A DNA stretch of 64,000 nucleotides, from assembly GCF_003945595.2 (NCBI RefSeq), contig NW_024104523.1, positions 496,001 to 560,000 on the forward strand, given 5' to 3'. Made by a program: the position numbers and the translations under genes. Shown one piece after another: positions 10,401-23,224 of this stretch (positions are counted from its first letter, which is position 1; every line of letters begins with the position of its first letter). The notes beneath the pieces were generated by a model, which made no database searches, had not been told where the DNA came from, and saw nothing but the letters and a program-made list of their open reading frames with translations. This DNA comes from Pipra filicauda (Eukaryota > Chordata > Aves > Passeriformes > Pipridae).

Positions 10401-13400
10401 TAGAGGAGAAGAATAAGCGCAAGAAGGCTCTGCTGGCCAGAGCTATTGCTGAGAGGTAACGGGCTGTGCTGCATGGGCTGAGCACGGGCAAGGGGTTACT
10501 TTTCATCTGCAGATCTTGGTTCAAATGTCACTTTTTCCTCCTCTCTGTGCTCAGTGTGTGCTGCTCCAGAAGTGAGCAGCTGTGAGCGACATCTCCCTTT
10601 GATGACAAGTGCTGGCTAAGAAGTTGTGACTAAGCTTTTCACACTTCCAAAGCTGCAGCTCTGTGTGCAGATGGAAAAGTTATTACACAACTCGAGAATT
10701 AGCTGAAGTCCTTGAATTTGTTAGTGAGATCATGTTTGGAAGTTGGGATGCTCAGATGCGTATCCCTGTTCTGTTCCTGAATTGGTTTTGCTGGATTTAA
10801 GGAAAAGTTCATTTGATTCCTAAATTATGATGAGAAACTGTTTGAGCTTTTGACTCTTATGAGCATGTGAAGAGTATTAAAAAGAGAAGATTATCAACTT
10901 TAATTTGAAGAAGATACCATTGTACCCCTGGCTGGTTAGAAATTATAGCACATGGTCTCATTTGTTGGCTCTTGCTCTTCAGGGGACCAGACTTTAAGGC
11001 GTTGTATAGTGATATAGTTTAAGACTACACAGAAGGCAAGGTTTGTAGGGAAGGATGTTGGAACAGCTCATAGCACTGGATCAAGGAAAGTGATGTGAAG
11101 CTTTCAGGCTTGCAGTGCTCTCCCAGACATGTTGTGTTCTGCCCATCAGAGCCCTTGGGTAGCACAAGTGAACACAGCCCATACTGTGTAGAAGATTCTC
11201 TTTAAAGTTCTGAAAATGGTGTTTTCCTTTGCCAGGCATAGAGAAAACACGAGTGCATTTGTTCTGAGTCACTGTAGGACAGCAAACATGGGTGTGACCA
11301 TCAGGCTGGGTTCTTCCTCCTGGAAACAAAGCCTGAGGAGAGAGAAGAGGACATGGAAAGTGATACCTAGGGAGTTACATCTGACATTCAAAGTCCTCCC
11401 TCGGGCTTTCAGCAATACCACAGGTGTCTTTCCCCTCCATGTGCATCAGCTGGTCTAATGAGAGATGCTGTCACTGCCTGCACAACTAGTCTTGGTTTCA
11501 GATACCTACTTTGGGTGTAAAGCAGTGGCTGGGAAGTGTGAATTTGCTGGTGATGATGAGAGTCACTCAGCTTGCTTGGGAGTGAAATCCATCAAAGTTT
11601 GTGCTCTTAGCAACGTTTAGTTTTCAGGACGAGGGAATGAATAGGCTGAGTTGAAAAAGGTTACATAAGGCTTGATTGAAACCCTTTGTGTTTGATGTAA
11701 AACTTTCCATTCACTTCATTGGGATTTGGCTGGGCCTTTTGGGAATAATTTTGCAAAATGGAAATCAAGCTTAGGTTAGGTGACTTTTTGGCCCCTTCTA
11801 ACTGGGCTTCTTTGAAAGGGGATATTTGCAGGGCTAAATGCCCTTCCCCCTCTCACTTCCCCCCAAGCCATTTCCTGTTTCCTTACACTGGGAACTACTT
11901 AGATACAGCAGCTTCTTGTGTGTTTCCACAGTGAAGAAACACAATCCATTTTAGGCACTTTGATTATAGTCATTACATAATTTTGCCATAGTCCTTTAAT
12001 AGCAGGCATTTTAGATCCCTGTGGATACTGAAAAAGATCAAAAGCCCTAAACCATAAAGGGGAAACCTTCTGAATAGATCCTAAAGTTGGTTGCTCTGCA
12101 AATGAAATGGGGCCTGGTATGTCAAGAAGAGAGGCTTGAAAAGAGGGAGGAAAAAAGCACATCTTCCTTTTGCAGATCCAAAAGAACTCAAGCTGAAGCA
12201 GTGAAACTAAAAAGGATTCAGAAGGAGCTGCAAGCTCTGGATGACATGGTGTCTGCTGACATTGGCATCCTGAGGAACCGCATTGATCAGGCCAGCCTGG
12301 AATACTCCTATGCCCGGTAAGTGACAGGGAGGAGGGAACAGGGAATAGGGAATAGCTCTGTCTGAGAGCAGGGAGAAAATGCTGTTTCCTGTCACCAAAG
12401 CAGTAATGAAGTTATGTCATTGTAATAACGTGTAGTTAAAGCAGTAACAGTCTGGGGGGCTTTCAAATCTTGAGGTAAAAGCATGCTTTTTATTTCCTAA
12501 TTTTTCCCTTGGAGTCTGGAAACCGAAGCAGGTTTTCTGACTGCAGAGTGTGCTGTCACGAGACATAAGTAGTGCCTTAACTGTGCAGTTGTCCATAAGC
12601 CCTGCTTTATTGTTTCAAGGTTGTTTATTTCTTCTCAGGGGGAAAGAGGTTTTTTCTTGAAAAGTCTTAAAATGAAAGTCCTTTTCAGGCAAACTTGCTT
12701 GTTGATGACAGCTCTGGTCCTTTTGGAATCAATGGGACCAATTAAGCTTAAAACATATAATACTGCTGAAGTGCTTTTGGAACTAGGACCAAAAACTGAA
12801 GGAAAAAGCAAGCTTTCACCCTTCACAATGTGCCTTTAATCACTCTGGTTCTGATGAGTTCCTTAAATGCAAGAAATTAATTGGAACACCCCATTAGTTG
12901 TGGGTAAGCCACAACATCAGTAGATAAACATCGGGATGTTTGTGCAGCCGTTTCATAAAACAGAAATGTTTGGTTGCGGTTTTGAGTTCACAATTCAATG
13001 TGTTAAATGTGCATTTCTCCTTTTGACTTTTGCTATACGTTGACCACAGGCCAATAAACATGATAATTAGTCTTTAAAAAATAGCAGTGGTAGCTAAAAA
13101 AAATGAAGATTTCTTTAGTGTAATTATAAGTTAAAATATCTAAGATTAACTGTAGTCAGAGTGGCTGATTGCATGTGAATACAGAATTTAATATCCTGAA
13201 GTGGAAAAACATTTCAGTGTTTCTAAAACCATTACATGCTCCTGCAAATCTCATACCCAATTTTTGTAATAATGTGTCTATTTGAAATGCTTACTGGCAA
13301 AAGAGCACAGAACACGAAGGGCTCTGACATTTGGAAAGCAGTTTTTGATGACAAGAACAAAAGGAGATGCTGGTAGGACAAGTGGATAAAATTTATCAAA

Positions 13401-15336
13401 TTCTTAATGACTTTCATGACCTTAGTCTTTTTGTGAAGGAGGGACTTGGAAATGCAAGTTAGATACTTCCAGTGCTGTAGTTTTCATGTATTATAAGCCA
13501 AAGCCGATTTACTTCTAAATGGTGTCTTTTAAAGCAAATTTTTAGTTCTTGCCTTGTGTTTTAGGGCTAAAACAAAAATCGCTTCAGTGGGTCAAAAAGT
13601 GCAATTTTAAACAGTCCTGAGCACATACAGAGTTAGGGACATTGGCCAATCGCTGTGGAATTGAATTTTCATAAATAAATATGATTATTTATTTTCATAA
13701 ATAATATGTGTGAATTCAGCCCAAAGGTTTAACTGCGCAGATGTTTCCAGCATAGTATTATTAGTTTTTCCATTTCAGGGGCCTGACCTAAAGAAATCTT
13801 GACTTTCCTGAGAGGCAAATGTAAAAATGGGCATCTTCTGCCCACTGCAGACACAGCCTTTACATCTGAGTCAAAGTTTTGTGATGATTATATAAAAGAA
13901 CATATTTGGGAATGCTTTTCTATGTCTTGTTTCCTTCTGTTTCACTAAGCAAAGGATCCTGTCTTTCTGTTGCTTTATAAAACAGCTGGATGCTTTATTC
14001 AACCACCTTACTTACATTAGTTTTGTAAGTGCTCTGTAAGGTTCTTCATGTAGCCGTGCTGCAAAAACCTTTTCCTGATGAGCAAGATTGCACCTATCTG
14101 TCTGTTAATTAGAATGAATACACAGATTTACTGATGCAGTGGAAGAAGCATCACTAATGCAGACACCAACCATTAAAGTGCTGGATACTCTCTGTGTGTT
14201 AACCTCGATAAATATTTAGAATATTTCCTTTTTGCTATAGTTGTCGTGACAGGAAGTGCAAATTGGCAGGAGGTGAGTGTCAGGGGGATGCTTGCAATAA
14301 AATTCTACATCTGTCGCCACGCAGAAATTGTGATCACTTTTGATGTCATGTGCTGTGTCGGTCTGTGCTGCTCCTGATTTTCTGAACATGTCTATGGGTG
14401 GCCAGAAGAGTACACTATCCAAATGTCCATATGTATCCATGCTGTGCTCCTTTGAGCATCTGTATCTGTCGGGGCGTGGTTGGGTTAGAAGAACCCCAAA
14501 CTGCTGTGCAGTGTTTCGGTTCACTGGGCGGGTGTTCATTACAAGTGTGAAAACTGCAATTTCTGATGGTTTCTTTCTGCTGCTAGTGATGCATCCCTTC
14601 AAACAGGCAGCAAAAATGTGTGCTTGTGATTCAGTGTATAGATTTCAGATGAGCAAGTTAACTCTTGGATTACACAGCAGCAGAGCCTGGAGTGTCCAGA
14701 GAAGTTTTGATCAATTCACACTTATTTTCTTCCCCTTTGCTAACGTAGCAGCACGTCGTGAACAGCTGGCATAACGCACGTTGCATTTCAGGGATGTTTG
14801 AAGCGTCTGTCTGTGTGTCAGGCTGTGGAGTGCTTTGAGAATTAACCCACTGGAAATGGTGATGATTTTGCAGGAAGCGGTACGAAAAGGCGGAGTCGGA
14901 GTACGTGGCAGCCAAGCTGGACCTCCAGCACAAGACGGAGCTTAAGGAGCACCTCACGGAGCACCTGTGCACCATCATCCAGCAGAACGAGCTCCGCAAG
15001 GCCAGGAAGCTGGAGGAGTTAATGCAGCAGCTGGATGTGGAGGCAGATGAGGAAAATCTGGAACTCGAGATCGAGGTGGAGCGGATGCTGCAGCAGCAGG
15101 AGGCAGAAGCAGGGAGACAAGGCAGCCAGTCACACAGTCACGCTGCGACAGCGAAGGAGAACCCCGCTCCCGGTGGTACAGGGCGGGAGGGCGAGCGTGC
15201 CAACCATACTGCTGCTTCTCCTGCTATTTCTGAACAGTCTCAGAACTCCGGGACCAAATCCCTCTCCAGTACGGACAGGCAAACTCAAGCAGTAGATGTG
15301 GCTTCGGAAAGCTCCCCTGCTTGTTCTGCTACATGA
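7388..15336 (+). CDS. GORAB: GORAB, golgin RAB6-interacting (complete coding region, 5 exons)
   Basis: Join 7388-7451, 8222-8577, 10358-10455, 12176-12316 and 14874-15336: 1,122 nt, 373 aa, all GT-AG introns with phases that fit. The product is a trans-Golgi scaffold. In mammals it binds RAB6 and ARF5, recruits SCYL1 and supports COPI-mediated retrieval, and its loss causes gerodermia osteodysplastica. The protein starts with [12 protein letters not shown] (5-16), has a Q6 run (29-34), [10 protein letters not shown] (44-53), [10 protein letters not shown] (70-79), then a long charged coiled coil (about 141-298) that includes the RAB6/Golgi-targeting region, with conserved [20 protein letters not shown] (194-213) and [17 protein letters not shown] (247-263). 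The last 70 residues are S/T/Q-rich and poorly conserved. The ATG at 7388 has a strong context (GCGCCATGG). The length matches the shorter human form (369 aa). Confidence 0.97.
7452..8221 (+). other. GORAB intron 1
   Basis: A 770-bp intron, strongly pyrimidine- and C-rich in its first 500 bp, with a duplicated 17-mer at 7552-7568 and 7584-7600. Long open frames across it come from base composition (few T-A-rich stops) and are not coding. Confidence 0.9.
7552..7600. repeat. Duplicated pyrimidine-rich 17-mer in GORAB intron 1
   Basis: CCCTCAGCCCCTCCATC occurs at 7552-7568 and 7584-7600, 32 bp apart. It lies inside a longer stretch of degenerate CCCTC/CCATC units and resembles a minor minisatellite. 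Confidence 0.8.
8222..8577 (+). CDS. GORAB: GORAB coding exon 2
   Basis: A 356-nt exon encoding residues 22-140. The acceptor is CTCTGATAG and the donor is TTGTTA|GTAAGT. It carries the polyglutamine run, the basic LQREKAL block and the LLSAPK motif. The rest is proline/glutamine-rich and fast evolving. Retention of the next intron would add only VSQ before a stop. Confidence 0.95.
8578..10357 (+). other. GORAB intron 2
   Basis: A 1,780-bp intron holding a CR1 insertion (8668-9080) in sense orientation. The rest is unique. The 3' end carries two AGs four bases apart (GAGCAGGCAG); only the second keeps the reading frame. Confidence 0.9.
8668..9080 (+). repeat. CR1 LINE 3' fragment, sense, in GORAB intron 2
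   Basis: About 410 bp of CR1 3' end with the complete tail GGTCCCTTCCAACCCAAACC, then ATTCTGTGGTTCTATGA. It contains TTAGATATTAGGAAAAAA and GGCACAGGTTGCC, as in the copy at 6620. The intact tail marks it as younger than the other copies. It is 5'-truncated and non-coding. Confidence 0.93.
10358..10455 (+). CDS. GORAB: GORAB coding exon 3
   Basis: A 98-nt exon encoding residues 141-172 plus two bases. It starts the coiled coil, with [14 protein letters not shown] followed by [19 protein letters not shown], nearly identical to mammalian GORAB. The donor is GAGAG|GTAACG. Confidence 0.97.
10456..12175 (+). other. GORAB intron 3
   Basis: A 1,720-bp intron of unique sequence. No repeat or RNA gene was recognised. 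Confidence 0.9.
12176..12316 (+). CDS. GORAB: GORAB coding exon 4
   Basis: A 141-nt exon completing R173 and encoding residues 174-219 plus two bases. It holds the most conserved part of the family, including [20 protein letters not shown]. The acceptor is CTTTTGCAG and the donor is GCCCG|GTAAGT. Confidence 0.97.
12317..14873 (+). other. GORAB intron 4
   Basis: A 2,557-bp AT-rich intron. It contains a palindrome ATTGGCCAAT (13641-13650) and a 14-mer direct repeat ATTTTCATAAATAA (13665-13678 and 13691-13704). No interspersed repeat was recognised. Confidence 0.9.
13641..13704. repeat. CCAAT palindrome beside AT-rich direct/inverted repeat
   Basis: ATTGGCCAAT at 13641-13650 is a perfect palindrome of two overlapping CCAAT boxes. 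It is followed by ATTTTCATAAATAA twice, with an internal inverted repeat ATAAATAA/TTATTTAT. This could be a chance AT-rich structure or a regulatory site. Confidence 0.6.
14874..15336 (+). CDS. GORAB: GORAB coding exon 5 (terminal)
   Basis: Completes R220 and encodes residues 221-373, ending at TGA (15334-15336). The first 80 residues continue the coiled coil, with conserved [16 protein letters not shown] (265-280). The tail beyond residue 300 is rich in S, T, Q and G and differs from mammals. Confidence 0.96.
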
Positions 15337-16578
15337 CTGCTGGATGGAGATGAGCCAGTGGTTATGGATGATGTACTCTCTGCAGGCTTGTAGGTTATAT
15401 CTGGGCTTTGGCAGTACCAGTCACATGCACTTCATTTCCCTTTCCTTTAATATTGTTTTCAAATTTTAAAGGTGCTTTTTTTTCTCACAAGACTCTCATT
15501 TGGGGTTCACCGTCTGTCATCCTCTTTCCTGGTTTGTGTTCATGTTCTAATGCCCAGCTCTTCACGGGCTTTTATACCTTCCTGAAACAGGACATTTGCA
15601 TGTGAACAGTAGTGTTTTTCCAAAGATTTTCAGCCTACTGGTGTTACAGATACCTGTTCTGAGCAGGGTGCAAGAGATAGATATCTGCAGAAGAAAACAC
15701 CCCTTGATCTGCTTCAGAATGCATTCTGTCCCCTAACATCTGCAATAGGATGTTTTTCTTCCTTTGTATCCATAAGGGATTAGTTTTCAACGGTTTCTAA
15801 TGCTGTGAAACCCAAGTGCTTACTTTAATTGCCTTTGTAGATGATACTCTTTCCTCATGGAAAGGAAATTTGCATACTGAGGCAAATTGCAAAGTCAGTT
15901 GTAATACCTCATATTTATCACTTTGCCTATTCCTTTCGGATAATGCTGAATCATTACCAAGCTGTACATGGATAGATCTGTTATCTATGAAATCACATCA
16001 GCTATGCTTTAACAAAAATGATGGGTACAGTTTAAGACCCTACAGAATGTAGAAGTAGAAACACACAAAAGAGAGTGTGTTACATTTAAAGCTTCCATTG
16101 CAAACATTTTCTCTGTTGTAGTTGCCTCGAAGTGCCAACAATTAGCCAGGGATCTTATAGTAAATAATCTCCACTGTATATTGGAAATGAGCCTATTTTT
16201 GTATGACATTCAATGCATTTTCTTGCTGGAAAAGCAGGTTTGTACCCCACACGAAGTTCAGCTGGTTCACTCTGTTGCTGTTGAAAGGCTTTAAAGAGCT
16301 ATTCCAGGTGGAGAAAGTCTCAGGAATTAGAAGGGGACGTAGGAAAATCTCCCATAGACTGATTGCAGCTGCAAACCGTGGGGAGTTGAGCTCACAGTTA
16401 TCCGCTTTGTAACATGGAAGTGTGGGAATGGTTCCTGGAATACCTGACCTGAACGTGTCGGTCAGAGTTTATGAATGAGTTGCTGAATGACGCCACCGAG
16501 TATATAAATGGGACACTGATTGTCTCTATGGCTTTAACAGTGGAAAAACATGTCACTACATTTCATTTTTATTCTATT

Positions 16579-16584
16579 AATAAA
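16579..16584 (+). terminator. AATAAA poly(A) signal candidate 1
   Basis: Canonical hexamer 1.24 kb after the GORAB stop, followed within 40 bases by GT-rich sequence (GCGGTGTGTTTACTGTCGGT), which fits a downstream element. Confidence 0.55.
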
Positions 16585-16874
16585 TCAGTGCATCTTGTAC
16601 GCGGTGTGTTTACTGTCGGTTGTGATATCTGAGACTAATACGTGTATCCAAGACTGTTTTTCCACAGGAGGTGATAAATGGCAGAATCAGATACGTCCTT
16701 TGGCAACTCTCTGCTGTGTGAAAGTAAAACCTCAAAAAAGGCTGTTCCAAAACATGGAAATGTATGAAGCAAAGACATGGCGGGATATGGCTTGGCAGGA
16801 ATCTCTTCAGCTAACTGGCCCAGGGCAGCAGTGGAAAATCTCTCCTGGTGCCTCCCATACACAGGAGAAAGTGG

Positions 16875-16880
16875 AATAAA
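16875..16880 (+). terminator. AATAAA poly(A) signal candidate 2
   Basis: Second canonical hexamer 1.54 kb after the stop, followed by TATGTTTTCT. It may serve as an alternative distal site. Confidence 0.4.
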
Positions 16881-19800
16881 TATGTTTTCTAGAGAAGCCG
16901 CTCATAATTAGGGTTGATTAAAGTTAGAAAACTCCAAAGTAACATTTGAAATACGTATGAAGCATTGCTCTGTGGTTGCTGGTATACTGCATTCTCTGTT
17001 ATTTTGCTGGAAGACCTGAAGCAGAGGATTTGATTTTATTATGAGAAAATTGTGAGTGACTTCCTTTTGCTCTGTCTGCAGTTGCAGGACAGCTTGTAGC
17101 AACCTGATGATGGTTTTCAGAACTGGATACCAGTAAGTGCAGTAATAATTTAATTGTACCATTCTCGTTTCCATCCTCTGCAGGTGTGTCCCCAGTTGTT
17201 CCTCAGGAGATTCAAAATCCTGTTCCTCATTACAGTTGTGTTAAGCTCGTTGGGGACACACAGCAGAGCTTCTGACAGAAGAGTTGAGTTGCAATGGTAT
17301 TTACTGGAATCACACGCACTCTATTTTGCATATAATTTGTGGTTCTCTACTAGGCTAAAATGTGGTTAAATTAGTCCTACTCGTTGCACCTCGTTGTCAC
17401 AGGTAAGCTTATTGTTTGAACTCCGAAAATGGCAAAAAATTACAAGTCCAAAGATCTTTTTGACGACTGCTTAAGAATATGAGTTTCCTAGAATGGAGTA
17501 CGTTTATATCCAACAAAATTGCTTAAAAGCTGAAAAGTTCTTGTGTACCATCCTGATAGTGCTGGTGCTGTTTCTGCCTGAGAGGGAAGATGCTGTTAGA
17601 ATCAGCAGGTCCTGTTCTCTGGCGAGTCCCTCGTTGAAGTTCTGGCCAGTTCTGTCTGCCTTTAACTTCTGAGCTTGCAAAATGGAGTGAACTGGCTGGG
17701 AGCCACATGAAACAGCCATGTGGGATAACAATAGCAGCCTAGCGTTTGGTTGCTCTTGCTGGACAGGGAGCTCAGGAGTTAAATTGTTTGATCTAAGTTA
17801 TGAAGCCTTTCTGTGACGTGTGATACAAACCACTACCGTGGTGTCAGTTCCACTTTGGAAGTTCTCAAATGTTTTGATGGGTGCCAGTGTGCCGGTTTAA
17901 CATTCCCCCTGTGCCGGAGCCAGGGAGTCCAGTCGTAATTGTAACAACATGTGTGCTGGTCAGAAATGCCAGGAGATGATTTTGGTGCAACAGAAGGGTT
18001 GGGTTTTTTAACTTGTTTTTCCTTGAAGGAAGGAGAACCGTTGGAATTGAGGCTCTCCAAGCAAAAGCCATTTCTCCTTTTGTAGTGGCTGCTGTGTCTT
18101 AAAGTGTTTGGATTTGCTGTCCCTGGAGTGTGCTAAGGGCAGGTGTGCACTGAAGGCAGGTGTGCTCTCCACTCCACTGGTGTGTTATATCTCTTCAGAA
18201 GAATAGAAAAATAAGAAGTTCAGCACAGATCAAGAATGAATGGGCAGATCTTTAGTGAGGACCTCTTGCACAGGTAGGGGGAGAAGTCTGAGTGTGAAGC
18301 GCGCTGGGACTGAACACCCCCAGCAGGGAAAATAGAGCAGCATGTGATGTCTGACAGTAACTGCAGGGCTTGTCACAGGGGACTTGCATTCTCCTGTGGC
18401 ACCGTGGCCATTTCTGTGTTGGACCAACACATTAGCATTATGGGATGAACTGGAAAACACCAACGTACACCCCTGTGACAATGTTATGAAGCACAGTATA
18501 ATTGTCTGTGTTGCATTTTGGCCAGGATGTCAGGATTTGCACTCCCTCCTCTGTCAAGGAATGTTTAAATGAGCACAGATGGTCATGACTCAGCCTGGGG
18601 TTCCCATGGATGTCTACTGCATGGTGTAAAACACTTGGACAACCCCCAATCTGATTGTATATCCAGCCAGATGAAGCTGGGCTCTCAAGAGGTTTGAGCT
18701 TGGGGTAGCTTTGTGGGGAGGGACTCAAGTTCTCCATCAGCCATTTGTCTTCCTAATACCTTTTGTGAAGCGTGGAGTCTTTCCTTTGAGCCTGGATCCC
18801 ACCTGAACTGAGTGAGGAAAAACCAATAAGAAGGAAATGTAGTGACTGGTCTAGTGGTTGGGGGTACTGTGTTTCCTGACCAGCTGCATTAAGAACACGC
18901 TAGAGAGGATTGCTCATGGAACAGTTAACCTTGGGCAAAGTTCAGGAGCCAAAGAAAGGGGCAGAGCTCCATAGAATTCCCTCCCTTGCTGGGATTCCCT
19001 CTGTTCTGTATTTTCTGCTTAGGACAGTAGGATCTATAGGCTTTCTGTTCCTAACACCCTTTTGTAAGGGTTCAAATTTGAATTAGGCCCTTGGGATATG
19101 GCTTGTCCCAGCCTGAGGACTGGAGCTTTACCCCACCTTATGTGGGATCTTTGAGCATCTGTGGGTCCTGGGCCAAGCTTGGTACTTTTGTGTGACTCTT
19201 TGTAGACACAGTGTCTTGGGTCTCTGTGCTCTGCTCTTGTACATGCCATAACTGTGTACAAGGGTTCATGCAGTTACTGAGAGATAGCTAAAATTTTTCT
19301 GCAGGCCTGGTCCAACCCAGAAATCTATGCTCAACACTTTGGCATTATATCATGATCCCTTTTCTAATTCCATGGATACAAGCAGGTGTGGTGCATAAAG
19401 GGGCAAAGGGTTTTGCCAGTGGCAGTGCAAACAGTGTGTAGATGTGGGCTGGTATTACAGAAACCACATGCTTGTTAAGTGCCCTATTTAGGCTTGCCTG
19501 CATGGTCCCATTAAAGCGAGTGTTGGCTCCTTTGATGGGGCACGAGACTGGTTTCCTTCATCATTTCCCCTGATTTATGTCCCAGCAGCAAACTTGGTAC
19601 AGCAGTGGGGAAAGACCAAGTAACGAGAGACCTTAGCCAAACCTCACCCCCTCGGCATGATAGGACATCAGATCCTTCAAATCCTTGCCTTTGGCAGCCT
19701 GTTAGTTACAGGGTTTAAATCATGCCTTTTAAGATGCAGGTAGAGACACTAAAAAGCTTTGGCCTTTCTGAATTAGGGCCTGGATTGTGTAGTTAGAGTC

Positions 19801-22800
19801 ATTTTCTCAATTAGCTAAACATAAATCAGTATAACGAGGCACTTGGGAGCACTGGGCAGGTTTAGTACCTTGTCTCTCCTGCCTCTGTCTGTACCACTCC
19901 CACCTGCTTGTTTGGCTGATCAGCCAGTGATTTTATTTTTCCGTGCTGCTAGAGCTGAGCAGTGGGTTTTAATGTCTGAACTGGTTTTCACACCTGGCAC
20001 ATGTGTGCGAGAGGGGAGAACTGGGAGGAATTGCTCTTAGGCAGTAAGCAAGGCAGCCCTCACGTGTGGCAGAGGTTGAACAGCCTCAGCACTCCGTGGC
20101 ACACCTCCAGGGGATGGGGACAGTGTCCTGTTGAATAGGCAGTGTTGGGTGGTGGCATGAGTGCGGAAAGTCCAGCAGCAGCAGGGATGCTGTTGGATGT
20201 GATATCTGGGAGTGGAAAGCACGTGTGGGGGCCAGGCACTGCGTTTGTCCTCTAGAGCTGGGTAGTGAACATGTGACTCCCTTTTCCAGGGCTCCACCGT
20301 GTAAGGGCTGTGCTGTTTTTTGGAGACTGCTGGATAATGAGTATGGGATAGCTTGCCCTGTACCCAGGTCAGCCCAGTGCTCTAGTGGAGCACTGGGATC
20401 CATTTCAGCAGACAGCAAGAAAAAAGCTTGGAGGTTCCTCACAGTAAAGAATGAAACCCTGAGAAATGGAAGAACTCATTTTATGCCTTGTGATGCCATT
20501 GAAGTGCATATAAATCATCCAAGGGGAAAGCTGCAGTGTTAGGGACATCCCTTCACTGTTGCATGTTTTAGAATGGGGGAGGATGTGGCAAGATGGCAGA
20601 ATGAAGGAACAGTCACTGTTCCCCCAGACCATGCTCAGGCTGAAGCTGTGGCCCTCCCTAAGTCAGCTTTCAAGGCTTGGAGCTAAGTAAGACACCCAAA
20701 AACCACCCAAAACGACCTTAAATGCTCTGGGGGTGATAAAAGTGAAACATGAGCCATAAATACATTCCTGAATAATGGGCCTCTTTAACTTCCCCATGCA
20801 AGGTTTCTTGCTTTTCTTTAGCTGTTGGTAGTGCTGTCAGTGTATCTGAACACATGACTCTCTGCTGCGATCCTCTCATGTTCATGTGATCAGGACTCTT
20901 CCACAGGTATGGAGCTCGGTATCCTGCAGATGGTGTGTCAGCAAGCCATGTTATCTTGCTTCCTTCCTTTTTCCATGTGAAAGAGACACCCTGTGCACTA
21001 CCACAGCCCTAGAAGACCATGAGTCCTTGGGCCAGCAAGGATATCCCACTAGAAGTGTTTGTTGACTGCATGTGGTTTGTCTAAAGAGTCACAAACTGGC
21101 TGTTCCTCAGTTGTTGGTTTGGGCAACAAACCCCCTGGAGCCCTGTGCTGTGAGCCTGTGCCAAAATCTGTACTGTGTATCCTGCCTGGGGAACATGAGC
21201 TAGGTAGAGTGAAACAGCTCTGTCTTTGCAGGCTCCAGTGACTGTCCCCATTCCAGTGTAGACAGATCCTGTGTCCCAAGGAGGGGTTAATGCAATTCAA
21301 ACATCATTGTCTTCAAAGTTTCTCCATTTGCATCTGGAGTAGGTTTCTGAGTGTCACCCCAAACCCTCCATCATGTCTTGAATAGTTCTGTAGCTGTTTA
21401 GGTGATGACTGCTTGCTGATGGTGCATATTCCATTGTCTGTGGTGCTGATGGTCTCCCAGAGGTTGTGTCTCTGGCTTGGCTGTCGTGTGAGCTGCAGCT
21501 GGTCCCACGTTTTGGTGGTTTGCTTCATGGCAGAGAAGTTGATAGGACTTGACGTGAGGATGTGCTCATAAAGGACCAGGTCCATTCCAGCATTTTCCTA
21601 ACGTGCTTCCCTGATCCTCCAAGAAGAACATCTTGCAGCTGTTGTAAAAAATCATGCCTCATTCTCTGCAGGATTTTCTTCTTGCTTCCAGATCTTTTTT
21701 TCCCCCATCTGCTAAAATGCCAATTGTTTTCTTTTCTTTGCTCCTCAAATCAAAATATTTAGCGATGGACTTTTCTCCATGACATCCCACTGCATCCCCT
21801 AAGTACTGTGGAGTATTCATCAGTCTCATTGACACTAAACAGTTCTGCAAACAGCACTGCCAAGCAGGCAGGCTCCTGCTCCTGGACTTGCTCAGCGTAT
21901 CTGCTACTGTCAGTGACAGTCCCTCTGTGAGTCTCTTGGGGATGATGCTCTTGCTGGCAGAACTTATGAAGCTATTGGAAAATACTTTCCTTGGCCTGGC
22001 AAGTTGGACTTGGGCACTCATGATGCTCTTTCTGGCCTTGACATTCGCAAAGCTCTATCTGCTTTACATAGAGGGGAGACACGATGTGCTTTTCAAGGAC
22101 TACTGAGTCTCCTCTGCCCCAGCTGCCTGCCACACTGGAGCCTTTCATTACTCAAACCCTGCCAAGCCACCAGTAAGATTTCTCCTTCTGTCCTTCAGAC
22201 AGTTTCCCTTCCTCCTTCCAACAGCTGCTGAGAAACTTCGTGGACCCATCTGTCCTCCAGGCCGGGCAAATAACCAGGGCTCCCCAGAGCCACCGGGCTG
22301 AGCAGAAGGTGGGTGAGCACAGGGTAGTACTGGAAGGGCTTCGATTCACAGAATTAAAACTCAGTAAGATTAAACTCACAGCCAGTTTCAGAAGCCCATT
22401 CCTTGCCATTCTACCCACCTCTCGCAGGCTCCAGGGTTATCCACGTTCACCATTACACTTGCACTCAGAAATCTTTGCTTTCACCTACTGTGTCTGTAAC
22501 CCCAGAGCGGCTGTTCTGAGTTGGTCACCTCTGGGGAGGTGACAGATGACAACCCATCTGGGCATTCCTGGAGAGAGCCAGAGGGAGACTTCCTGATGGG
22601 GGCGAGGCCTGGGGAAGGCATTTGGGATGGCTGCCATCCACAAACACATCAAAGGTGCGAATGGCTTTTATCAAGAGGCAGTAAAACTTTAATCCAAAAC
22701 CCACTTTAATGTATTTGCCACATATTTAAAAGGGAACTGGTTTCAGAAATGCTTTCGAGAGTTTTAAAACTTCTTCTGGACCTGTCTCTTACAACTCTTT

Positions 22801-23224
22801 CCACTCTGGAAACCCGATGCTTTTGTTTTTTGGGATCCCAGATGTTCGGGACTCATGAGTGAGGGAAGAATAAGAACTAAAAGTATTTCTAAGCCTCTTC
22901 TGAAACATGGGCACAAATAGGGACTTTTTTCCTAGCTCTAAACCTCTGTTAAACTCTTGAGGGTTTTTTTTAATCCCAGGCCATGCTTACAGTAAATACC
23001 ACCTCCTCAGTCAGCAAGTGAGACATCTTCCCATTCAGTTGTCAAAAATCCCTCATTTCCACCTCACTAAGCCTGCAAGACACTGGCCTTTTGACCTCCT
23101 GGGGTGCTTGCCCCTCGTCTGGAGCTTTAGGCTGGTCCTGTTTTGCTGGAAAAAGTCAACCTTTGGTGTGGAAAACAGGAGCAATTCCTTGGCAAGATCA
23201 GAGGAACTGTAGCCTTTCTCATTT

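Larger units (their letters stand above)
15337..16900 (+). other. GORAB: GORAB 3' UTR (end uncertain)
   Basis: Non-coding sequence after the stop codon. The first AATAAA signals seen are at 16579-16584 and 16875-16880, predicting a 3' UTR of about 1.25 or 1.55 kb. Transcript data are needed to choose between them. Confidence 0.6.
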
